Source: Paraconexibacter sp040581415 (GTDB taxonomy: Bacteria > Actinomycetota > Thermoleophilia > Solirubrobacterales > Solirubrobacteraceae). Taken from it: a stretch of DNA of 64,000 nucleotides. The notes under the pieces are model-generated. The model was not told the origin of the DNA and did not search any database. It saw only the letters and a program-made list of their open reading frames with translations. Shown here piece by piece: positions 24,880 through 32,163 of this stretch (positions are counted from its first letter, which is position 1; each line of letters begins with the position of its first letter). The translations under genes were made by a program, and so were the position numbers. Location of the stretch: the NCBI RefSeq assembly GCF_040581415.1, contig NZ_CP114014.1, forward strand, positions 5,146,001 to 5,210,000, written 5' to 3'.

Positions 24880-27056
24880 GCGCTGTGGGCCTGCCGCAGG
24901 GCCTCGCGCAGACCCGCCTCGATCTGCTGCGCGCCGAGCTCCCACGTCCGGCCCTGGGCCCACTCGCGGCCCGCGGCCGACCGGCGCTCCCACTCGGCGC
25001 GGTCGTCCAGCAGCTTCTCCAGCCGGTCGGCCAGCGCGACCGGGTCGAACGGCGCGAACGTGACGCCGCCGTCCTCACCGAAGATGCCCTCGCCGCTGAC
25101 GCCCGCCAGCTCGACGACCGGCAGGCCGCAGGCGAGCATCTCCTGCGGGATGACCGAGTAGTTCGTCATCGACAGGACGAGGCCGACGGTCGCCCGGGAG
25201 AACGTCCAGGCGAGTTCGTCCAGGGTCAGGACACCAAGGTCCTCGTACGGGAACGGCGTGTAGATCGGGTAGTTCGCGCCGAAGCTCAGGACCTTCGTCT
25301 GGGGGCGGCGCTCGAGCAGCTCCTGCACCGCCATGATCGCCAGCGGGACGGCGCGGCGGGGCGTCGAGTCGCGGCCGTACATGACGATCGTGTCGGTCTC
25401 GCGCGGGGTGTCGCGCGTGTAGTACGTGTCGAGCTCGATGCCGAACGAGAAGCGGGACGAGGTGCCGCCGTAGCGGGTGACCATCGCCTCCAGGTACGGC
25501 GACCCGCACAGGTGGTGGAAGCCCAGCGCGTAGGTCTGCTCGGCCCAGTGGGACTCGGCGCCGGTCGAGTAGAACTCGGGCTCGTGGTCCTGCACCAGGT
25601 AGGCGCGGGCGCGGCAGCCGGGCAGCATCGCGACGCTGTGGGCGGTCTGCCAGCCGGTGGCCAGGGCGACGTCCGCGCCGAACCACTCGTCGAAGCCCTT
25701 GTAGACGGGGGCCTCGAGCGGGACGAACCAGTCGCGGATCTGGCGCCGGATGCGCGCCGGGCGGAAGGCGGACATGTTGCCGAGCTCGTCGTCGATCCAG
25801 ATCGAGACGTCGTGGCCCATGCGCTCCAGGCGGAGCAGCAGCTGGAAGAGCGACATGTGGCCACCCGACCCACGCGCAAACGGCGGGACGACGACGGCGA
25901 TGTGCAGCGGCCCCTCGTCGCCCGGACCGTCCGGAGACGGGGGGAGCAGCGGCGTGGTGCCCTCGCGGGCGTGACGGCGGATGGTCTCCCACAGCGGCGT
26001 CAGGCGCAGCGGGGGGACGGCGGTGCCGCGCTTGGGTCCCGCTGCGCCGGTGCCGGCCGCCGCGGCTGCGGTCGCGGGCAGGTCGGGGGCGCTCGTGACG
26101 ACCGTCCCCTCCAGCGAGAGCGTCCGCTGCACCGCGGGCGGCAGCGCGTGCGCCCGCGACCCGAGCGCGCCGAATGCCTTGCGGGAGGAGTGGTGGATCA
26201 GGGAGCGTGCCGTCCAGCGGCGCTGCGCGGCGGCGTCCAGGCCGACGTCGCGCATGAACGCGCGGTCGGCGGCGACGAGGCCGCGGACGTCCCCCAGCGC
26301 ACGCCGCGGGGCCAGCGGCTCGACGTGGCCGACGGTCGCGCGCAGGCCGCGGTACTCGTCGAAGTAGCGGCGGGCGAACTGGGCCGGCGGGTAGTCGTGC
26401 GCGTGCGCGACGGCGGCGCCCGGGTGGTAGACCTTCGCCCAGCCTGCGGCGAGCATGGCGGCGCCGAACGCCTGGTCCTCGGAGTACGGCAGGTCGTCGA
26501 AGCGGACGGCCGCCCAACAGTCGCGGCGGTAGGCGGCGTTGACGTTCGAAAGCCAGTCCAGGTCACCCGCGCGCTGAATACGAGCCCCACCCACCCCGTT
26601 CGGCGCGTCCTGGTCGCCGTGGCCGGCGAAGAACGCGCCCAGCTCGCGGGCGATCATCGGCGACGTGTCGGGACGCGGGCGGTGCGGACCGTAGACCGCG
26701 CCCACGTCGTCGGCCAGCGCGAAGCCGTCCACGATCGCCTGCAGCCAGCCGGCGAGCGGCGTGGCGTCCTGGGTGAGGAAGGCGATGACGTCGCCGGTGG
26801 TCTCCTCGGCGCCCAGGTTGCGGGTGCGGCCGTGGCCGAACTCCGCGGCCGGGATCTCGAGGACCGTCGCCCCCGCCGCCCGGGCGATCGCGACGCTGTC
26901 GTCCGTCGACCCCGAGTCGATGACCAGGACGTCCCGCGTGACCGCGGCGTCGCTGACGACCTGCGCGTCGATCGCGGCGAGCAGCTCGGGCAGGTAGCGC
27001 GCGCCGTCCTTGACGGGGACGACGATCGAGACGCTGGTGACCTTGTCCGCGGACAT
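24876..27056 (-). CDS. Dual-domain glycosyltransferase: GT2 plus WsaF-like rhamnosyltransferase
   Basis: 726 residues. Residues 1-290 are a GT2 of the rhamnosyltransferase type (VSIVVPVKDGARYLPELL, DSGSTDDS, FGHGRTRNLGA, LTQDATPLAGW, YSEDQAFGAAML). Residues about 385-726 match the WsaF family, a GT-B fold rhamnosyltransferase known from S-layer glycan synthesis: VVVPPFARGSGGHMSLFQ, LATGWQTAHSV, YLVQDHEPEFYSTGAES and MTNYSVIPQEMLACGLPVVE. Such enzymes use dTDP-L-rhamnose; the RmlC homologue upstream fits this. Translational coupling to the next gene (GTGA). Confidence 0.88.
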   Translation of the reverse strand: MSADKVTSVSIVVPVKDGARYLPELLAAIDAQVVSDAAVTRDVLVIDSGSTDDSVAIARAAGATVLEIPAAEFGHGRTRNLGAEETTGDVIAFLTQDATPLAGWLQAIVDGFALADDVGAVYGPHRPRPDTSPMIARELGAFFAGHGDQDAPNGVGGARIQRAGDLDWLSNVNAAYRRDCWAAVRFDDLPYSEDQAFGAAMLAAGWAKVYHPGAAVAHAHDYPPAQFARRYFDEYRGLRATVGHVEPLAPRRALGDVRGLVAADRAFMRDVGLDAAAQRRWTARSLIHHSSRKAFGALGSRAHALPPAVQRTLSLEGTVVTSAPDLPATAAAAAGTGAAGPKRGTAVPPLRLTPLWETIRRHAREGTTPLLPPSPDGPGDEGPLHIAVVVPPFARGSGGHMSLFQLLLRLERMGHDVSIWIDDELGNMSAFRPARIRRQIRDWFVPLEAPVYKGFDEWFGADVALATGWQTAHSVAMLPGCRARAYLVQDHEPEFYSTGAESHWAEQTYALGFHHLCGSPYLEAMVTRYGGTSSRFSFGIELDTYYTRDTPRETDTIVMYGRDSTPRRAVPLAIMAVQELLERRPQTKVLSFGANYPIYTPFPYEDLGVLTLDELAWTFSRATVGLVLSMTNYSVIPQEMLACGLPVVELAGVSGEGIFGEDGGVTFAPFDPVALADRLEKLLDDRAEWERRSAAGREWAQGRTWELGAQQIEAGLREALRQAHSA

Positions 27057-27065
27057 CAGCTGAGG

Positions 27066-27332
27066 TCAGCCCGCGAGGCGCCGCTTGGCCTTCTTCGCCG
27101 CGCGCACGCCGCCGCGCAGCTTCTTGACGGCCTCCAGCGCGGGGACGGCACCGGGCTTGGCCATGATGCGGTCCAGGTCGATGTGCCAGCGCTCGAGCCA
27201 GTAGAGCTTCTCCTGCGAGCGGGCGACGATGGCGTTGGTCGCGCGCGACTGCTCGGCGAGCTGCTGCTCGAGCTCGGCCACGTGGGCGCGCAGGATCTCG
27301 ACCTCGGAGGGGTTGTCGTGAGCGTTCGTCAT
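27066..27332 (-). CDS. Small coiled-coil protein in the Wzm/Wzt operon
   Basis: 88 residues from ATG 27332, overlapping the upstream methyltransferase stop (ATGA). An N-terminal acidic helix with heptads (EVEILRAHVAELEQQLAEQ) is followed by a helical segment and a strongly basic end (GGVRAAKKAKRRLAG). No enzymatic motif or membrane span. The position between a methyltransferase and a glycosyltransferase, immediately downstream of an ABC glycan exporter, suggests a structural partner such as a length-control coiled-coil (see findings). This role is inferred; no homologue was recognised. Confidence 0.75.
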   Translation of the reverse strand: MTNAHDNPSEVEILRAHVAELEQQLAEQSRATNAIVARSQEKLYWLERWHIDLDRIMAKPGAVPALEAVKKLRGGVRAAKKAKRRLAG

Positions 27333-28336
27333 GTTCTCTCCAGCACGTAAGCGTCCTGATTGCCTTCCAGGCGGCCGCTGCGCAGCAGCCTGATGGACCA
27401 CTGCGGGGTCGCGTGCTCCACGAGCCAGTCGGCCAGCAGGAAGCTGTTGCCCCAGTCGGGGTCCTTGACGCCCCAGTCGCCCGCCTCGCCGAAGACGTCG
27501 ATGAACTCGATGCCGTCGGTCAGGACCGTCCCGATGGTGCGCGCCATGATCGCGCGGTCCATCAGGCCGCCGCGGGTGTACTCGGCGAACGTGTTCAGGC
27601 CGTGCGTCGTGAGCAGCAGCGCGCCGCCCGGCTTGATGATGCGGTGCATCTCCCCGAGCCAGTCGAGCGCCGCGTCGGCCGAGAAGTGCGACCAGATGGA
27701 GATCGCGAACGCGACGTCGACGCTGGCGTCGTCGCAGGGCTCAAGGGGCGGCCGCAGCGGGCTCTGGAACCAGCGCAGGTCGGGGACGGCCTGCTGGGCC
27801 CACGTGATCGCGTCGCCGTTGGGGTCGCAGCCGATGCAGTTCAGGTCCGGCCGCCAGGCGGCGAGCGGCCGCAGCACGCGTCCGCTCGAGCAGCCGAAGT
27901 CGAGCAGCGTCCCGCCGGCGGGAATCGCGACGCGCGCGTCCTCCAGCGTCCGGACGACCATGTCCGCGATGCCCAGGTCCCCGCCGTGCGCGAGCGGGCC
28001 GCGGGCCATCGCGTGGACGTCGTCCGGCGGCTCGGCCGAGGTCAGGCCGATCGCCTTCAGCGCCTCGGGGTCCTGGTAGAAGGCGGCGGCGGACAGCAGC
28101 AGGCGATGGCGGTCGCCTTCGTCCAGGTCGTCCCACAGCAGCCGCATGTTGCCCTCGAGCGCTGCTTCCAGCCGGGCCACGTCGACCGCGGACAGTCGGG
28201 CGTAAAGCGCGTCGGACACCGGTCCCGTCGTGGGGACGGCCTCCACGAGCGGCTTCGCTGCCACGGCCGCCAGCACGTCGACCTGTGCTTCGTTGCGTGT
28301 CCGCACGCGGTGGCGCCACTCGCCCAGCTTCGTCAT
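27329..28336 (-). CDS. SAM-dependent methyltransferase next to the ABC exporter
   Basis: 335 residues, start MTKLGEWRHRVRTRN, six bases after the permease stop. The first 130 residues are helical. Motif I is LLDFGCSSGRVLRPLA, followed by CIGCDPNGDAITWAQ, VDVAFAISIWSHFS and IIKPGGALLLTTHGLNTF. The last segments resemble those in the methyltransferase at 15399. In Wzm/Wzt systems a methyltransferase often caps the non-reducing end of the glycan and so ends chain growth; adjacency to wzm/wzt makes this the leading hypothesis. The substrate is not proven by sequence. Confidence 0.87.
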   Translation of the reverse strand: MTKLGEWRHRVRTRNEAQVDVLAAVAAKPLVEAVPTTGPVSDALYARLSAVDVARLEAALEGNMRLLWDDLDEGDRHRLLLSAAAFYQDPEALKAIGLTSAEPPDDVHAMARGPLAHGGDLGIADMVVRTLEDARVAIPAGGTLLDFGCSSGRVLRPLAAWRPDLNCIGCDPNGDAITWAQQAVPDLRWFQSPLRPPLEPCDDASVDVAFAISIWSHFSADAALDWLGEMHRIIKPGGALLLTTHGLNTFAEYTRGGLMDRAIMARTIGTVLTDGIEFIDVFGEAGDWGVKDPDWGNSFLLADWLVEHATPQWSIRLLRSGRLEGNQDAYVLERT

Positions 28337-28342
28337 GCGCCG

Positions 28343-29227
28343 CTACAGGTTCTCGGCGACGCGCGGGCTCTCGCGCAGGAAGAACCACACGCCGAGCGCG
28401 AAGATGCCGAAGATCAGGCCGAGCGGGATCAGGACGAACTCCGGCTGCTCGAACGCGCGGGTGATCGACGGCGCGCCGCCGTCCACCATCGCCTTGCGCA
28501 TCTGGGTGAAGATCGCGGCCATCGGGTTGCACAGGAAGATCCGGTAGTAGTCCTCCGCGCGCTCGGCGACGAGCGTCGGGACGTAGAGGATCGCCGACGC
28601 GTAGAACAGCACCTGCGTGAAGACCTCCCAGATCGGCTGCACGTCGCGGTAGCGGACGTAGAGCACGCTGAGCAGCATCCCGACGCCGGACGCGAGGATG
28701 AACAGCACCGCGACGATCACCGGCAGCTCGAGCCAGGTCCACGTCGGATAGACGCCCGTCGCCAGCGAGAAGATGAAGACGGCGATCAGCGTCATCCCGA
28801 GGTTCAGCAGCGCGGTCACGCTGATCGCAAGGGGGATCACCACCGGGTTGAACTGCATCTTCCGCAGCAGGTTCTCGCGCGAGACCAGCGCCTGCACGCA
28901 GCCGTTCGTCGTCTCCGCGAAGAAGCTGAAGAGGACGAGCGCGTAGAGGATGTACAGCCCGTAGTTCGGGACGTTCTTGTCGAGGCCGGCGATCTCGGTG
29001 AAGACGATGTAGATGACGCCGAAGAGCGCGAACGGGCGGACGAGGGTCCAGGCGAGGCCGAGCGCCGAGCCGTAGAAGCGCAGCTTCCAGTCCGACAGCG
29101 CGAGGGTCCAGGTCAGCGTGATCAGCCGGCGGATCTCGTCGCCGCGCGTGGGCGGCTCGGCGATCTGGACCACGGGCGGCTCCGACACCGGCGGCGTCTT
29201 CAGCATCGTGTCGGTCATCTCCGTCAT
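28343..29227 (-). CDS. wzm: ABC-2 type polysaccharide exporter permease (Wzm/TagG-like)
   Basis: 294 residues. The ATG at 29227 overlaps the ATPase stop (ATGA); the open frame further upstream lies inside the ATPase gene. The cytoplasmic N-terminus is followed by a typical ABC2_membrane domain with six hydrophobic segments (FALFGVIYIVFTEIAGL, YGLYILYALVLFSFFAE and others). It also has the family hallmark RENLLRKMQFNPVVIPLA, which forms the cytoplasmic coupling/gate region. It forms the membrane channel that moves polyprenyl-diphosphate-linked glycan across the membrane together with the ATPase encoded just upstream. Confidence 0.92.
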   Translation of the reverse strand: MTEMTDTMLKTPPVSEPPVVQIAEPPTRGDEIRRLITLTWTLALSDWKLRFYGSALGLAWTLVRPFALFGVIYIVFTEIAGLDKNVPNYGLYILYALVLFSFFAETTNGCVQALVSRENLLRKMQFNPVVIPLAISVTALLNLGMTLIAVFIFSLATGVYPTWTWLELPVIVAVLFILASGVGMLLSVLYVRYRDVQPIWEVFTQVLFYASAILYVPTLVAERAEDYYRIFLCNPMAAIFTQMRKAMVDGGAPSITRAFEQPEFVLIPLGLIFGIFALGVWFFLRESPRVAENL

Positions 29228-30477
29228 GAACGGCGCTCGAGCACGAACTGATGCGGAAGATCGACGAGGCCGCCGGTGACGCGGGTGCCGTGGACGTAGA
29301 CGGCGGCGAGGTCCTCGCGCACGTCCAGGACGTCCGCCCCGCCGTCCCGGGCGATCGACGGGGTCAGGGTGTACTTCGTCGGCGACATCACGGCGTCGAC
29401 GCTGACGCGGGCGATGACGTCCTCGCCGGCCTCGAACGTCCCCATCGGGACGTTCTGCCACTCGGTGGTGGTGATGAAGAAGGTGTGGCCGACGTCGTTG
29501 CGGACGCTGAAGCCGATCACCGGGTCGACGACCTGCTCGTGGAAGCGGATCTGCGCGCACATCGTGAGGCGGTCGTACTGGGCGATCTCGCCGGTCCGCT
29601 CGCCCTGCTCGTTCTCGAACCAGGCGTCCCGGACCTCGCAGGCGCGCTGGTCGCCGTAGCGGCCGGTCTCGTCGGTCTCGTGGACCAGGCGGCCGAAGTT
29701 CAGCTCGTTGTAGGCGCGTGAGATGGCGTGCGGCTCGCCGATCTTCAGGACGTCCCCGCGCTCGATGAGCATCGCACGGTCGCAGTAGCGCTCGACGGCG
29801 CTCATGTCGTGGGTGACGAAGACGACGGTGCGGCCCTCGGCCTTGAGGCGGTTGAACTCCTCGAAGCACTTCTGCTGGAAGGCGGCGTCGCCGACGGCGA
29901 GGACCTCGTCGACCAGCAGGACGTCGGCGGACACCTGGATCGCGGTCGCGAAGCCGAGGCGAACGGCCATGCCGGACGAGTAGTTCTTCAGCTTGAGGTC
30001 GATGAACTCCTCGAGCTCGGCGAAGGCGATGACCTTGTCGAAGCTCTCCGCGGCCTCCTTGCGGCTGAGGCCCATCATCACGGCGTTGATGACGATGTTG
30101 TCGCGCGCGGTGAGGTCCGGGTTGAAGCCCACGCCGAGCTCGATGAAGGGCGACAGGCGGCCGTTGAGCTGGATCGAGCCCTGGTTGGGCTTGTAGATGC
30201 CGGCCAGGCACTTGAGCAGCGTGCTCTTGCCGGAGCCGTTGCGGCCGACGATGCCGAAGAACTCGCCCTGCTTGATGGTGAGGTCGACGTCGTTGAGCGC
30301 GTGCAGCTCGTCGTAGGTCGTCGAGCGGAACGGGTGCAGGACCCGCTCCTTGAGCGTGGAGTACTGCACGTGCGGCAGGCGGAACGTCTTGGAGACGTGG
30401 TCGATGACCACGGCAGGCGGAGCGGAGGCCAGGCGAGCAGCGCGCGCATCTGCCGGCGACTCGGCAAGGGCAGTCAC
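29224..30477 (-). CDS. wzt: ABC polysaccharide exporter ATPase with C-terminal glycan-binding domain (Wzt-like)
   Basis: 417 residues from GTG 30477, chosen because TACCAT lies seven bases upstream (leaderless). The ATPase domain has Walker A GRNGSGKST near residue 80, signature YSSGMAVRLGF near 165, Walker B VLLVDEVLAVGD near 185 and the switch His in VFVTHD. Residues about 265-417 form a beta-rich domain like Wzt-C (VIGFSVRNDVGHTFFITTT, VMSPTKYTLTPSIAR). In known Wzt proteins that domain recognises the finished, capped glycan. It heads the operon wzt-wzm-methyltransferase-coiled coil-GT-GT. Confidence 0.92.
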   Translation of the reverse strand: MTALAESPADARAARLASAPPAVVIDHVSKTFRLPHVQYSTLKERVLHPFRSTTYDELHALNDVDLTIKQGEFFGIVGRNGSGKSTLLKCLAGIYKPNQGSIQLNGRLSPFIELGVGFNPDLTARDNIVINAVMMGLSRKEAAESFDKVIAFAELEEFIDLKLKNYSSGMAVRLGFATAIQVSADVLLVDEVLAVGDAAFQQKCFEEFNRLKAEGRTVVFVTHDMSAVERYCDRAMLIERGDVLKIGEPHAISRAYNELNFGRLVHETDETGRYGDQRACEVRDAWFENEQGERTGEIAQYDRLTMCAQIRFHEQVVDPVIGFSVRNDVGHTFFITTTEWQNVPMGTFEAGEDVIARVSVDAVMSPTKYTLTPSIARDGGADVLDVREDLAAVYVHGTRVTGGLVDLPHQFVLERRS

Positions 30478-30801
30478 GGGGTCAATGGTAGAGCGCAGCG
30501 CCTGCCGCGGGCGGTTCGCCCTCCTGGGTGTGGTCCGCGGAGGATGGCGGGGGTTGTGCCCGTCGGATCCTCCGGGCGGCGTTCGTTCGACGCTCGCCGG
30601 CGCGGTGCGCGGAGGATCGTGGGGTTTCTGCCCGCCGGATCCTCCGCTGACGTCCGTCGCCGCGGCCGCGTCACGGTCCGCGGAAGGTCGCGGGGGTCCT
30701 GCCCGCCGAATCCTCCGCGGACGCCCGCCCCCGCGGTCCGCGACATGGTCCACGGAAGGTCGCGGGGGTTCTACCCGCCAGGTCCTCCGAGGAGGCGGGC
30801 G
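30478..30801. repeat. REP-like palindromic repeats, block A (4 units)
   Basis: Non-coding gap filled by four tandem imperfect palindromes at 30535-30576, 30605-30651, 30675-30722 and 30747-30790. Each reads approximately CCGCGGAGGAT, a G-rich strand (GCGGGGGT), a short turn, CCCGCC, then GGATCCTCCGCGG, and would fold into a hairpin with a central internal loop. The family recurs in blocks at 31922-32109, 36201-36303 and 38227-38438. Confidence 0.8.
30485..30490 (-). promoter_or_regulatory. -10 (TACCAT) of leaderless wzt
   Basis: TACCAT, seven bases, then the GTG of wzt. No Shine-Dalgarno is present. This promoter would drive the whole operon to 24121. Confidence 0.6.
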
Positions 30802-31827
30802 TTACGACCGTCTGGCGTACTCGAAGACCGGCAGTGGGTCGGCCGTGGTCCAGCGACCGCCCGTGCGTCGCCACGCCCCCGCGTACCGCGCGAAGTCCGC
30901 GACGACGCCGGGCCGCTGGTAGCCCACCGCCCACCAGCCGATGCGGACGGGGTGCAGCCCGAGCTTGCGGTAGGCGGCGTCGCGCCGGGCGTCATTGAGC
31001 TGCTGCTCGGGGTCGGAGTGTCCGTCACGACCGTCGCCTTCGACGGCCAGCGCGTACTCGGGGATGTAGAGGTCGGGCCTGAGCGTCTGCCCGTCCACGT
31101 CGACGCGCCAGTTGCGGTGCGGCTCGGGGAGTCCCGCCTCCACGACGATGTCGCGCAGGTCGGCCTCCAGCTTGTTCGCCGAGCGCCCAATGGCGTACAG
31201 ACGTTGCTCCCAGAGGCGGCGCAGCTCCGCGGTGCCGGGGGCGCCCTCGTGATCGATGAGGACCTTTGCCAGCGCGGCGTCGTCGAGCTGCCGGCGGTAG
31301 ATCGCGTCGTGCCAGAGGTGCTCGAGCTGCGTCGAGCGGCACGCCGCGAGCTGGAGCAGCAGCCGGGGCCACGTCGGGCAGGGAACGCCATCCGCGACGG
31401 TGCGCTCGTGGGGCAGGACGGCGGAACGGTATGCCGAGACGCCGACTCGCTCGACGCGCCTGGAGGGCGGAATGATGACGTGGACGCTGTGCGGCTCGCG
31501 GACCTTGGCTCCGAGCTGCGCTGCGGCCGACAGCTGGCCGAGGACGACATCGGCGCCCGCGGCCAGGACGGCGCCCATCCGCCGCCCGGCACTCGTCGGG
31601 ACGCTGCTGCCGACCAAGAGGACGCCGACGTGCCGCCGGGTGAGGTGCCCTGATCGGACGCGTTCGCGCAGCTGGTCGCGCGACCATCCGAGCGCGCGGA
31701 GCTGCTTCGTCGTGACGTGACCGTGCTGCAGGTCGGCGAGCGCGGTCAGGGTGGCGTCCATGTGTCCCCCGGCGGCACGCCGATGCGCCTTCTTGTCGAA
31801 GCCCTCGGGGAAGCGTGCCTCGGCCAT
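30802..31827 (-). CDS. AbiEi-like antitoxin-domain protein with DUF559-type nuclease domain
   Basis: 341 residues from ATG 31827; an in-frame ATG at 31761 (MDATLTALADLQHG) begins exactly at the conserved domain and is a possible alternative. The N-terminal winged-helix resembles the AbiEi_4 antitoxin domain (LADLQHGHVTTKQLRALGW, RRHVGVLLVG). The C-terminal 110 residues carry a Vsr/DUF559-like PD-(D/E)XK core, with RPDLYIPEYALAVEGDG giving the D-x10-E-x-D pattern and an upstream Glu in LEADL. Many actinobacterial genomes carry numerous such genes as orphans with no assigned role. No AbiEii toxin is next to it. REP-like repeats lie on both sides. Confidence 0.82.
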   Translation of the reverse strand: MAEARFPEGFDKKAHRRAAGGHMDATLTALADLQHGHVTTKQLRALGWSRDQLRERVRSGHLTRRHVGVLLVGSSVPTSAGRRMGAVLAAGADVVLGQLSAAAQLGAKVREPHSVHVIIPPSRRVERVGVSAYRSAVLPHERTVADGVPCPTWPRLLLQLAACRSTQLEHLWHDAIYRRQLDDAALAKVLIDHEGAPGTAELRRLWEQRLYAIGRSANKLEADLRDIVVEAGLPEPHRNWRVDVDGQTLRPDLYIPEYALAVEGDGRDGHSDPEQQLNDARRDAAYRKLGLHPVRIGWWAVGYQRPGVVADFARYAGAWRRTGGRWTTADPLPVFEYARRS

Positions 31828-32163
31828 CGGCCGATGGTGGCTGGGCTCGTCGCGACGGATCTACCGCGTATCTGTGCCGTCCCCGCGCTATGCGTGCGAC
31901 AGAACCCCGCGGGCTGCGGCTCCGCGGATGATCACGCGGGCCAGACCCGCCGGATCCTCCGGGCGTGTCGGGCCGACCAGGACGCCCGCGCCCTGGGGAG
32001 GATTCGGCGGGACATACCCCCGCGACCCTCCGAACGTCCGGAACCGCGCCGGCACCCGCCCGCGCTCCGCGGAGGATCCGGCGGGACATACCCCCGTCAC
32101 CCTCCGCGCACCACGGCCCGCCCAGGCGACCCGACCGGCGGGGCGCTCCCTATCCTGGACCCG
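31828..32163. repeat. REP-like palindromic repeats, block B (3 units), and hrpA promoter
   Basis: Divergent gap between the AbiEi-like gene and hrpA. Three units of the palindromic family lie at 31922-31962, 31995-32032 and 32067-32109; the second and third are in the opposite orientation to block A (GGAGGATCCGGCGGG then CCCCCG and CCTCCGCG). The last 15 bases hold the hrpA -10. Confidence 0.75.
32151..32156 (+). promoter_or_regulatory. -10 (TATCCT) of leaderless hrpA
   Basis: TATCCT, seven bases, ATG at 32164. No ribosome binding site; this spacing fixes the start codon of hrpA. Confidence 0.62.
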
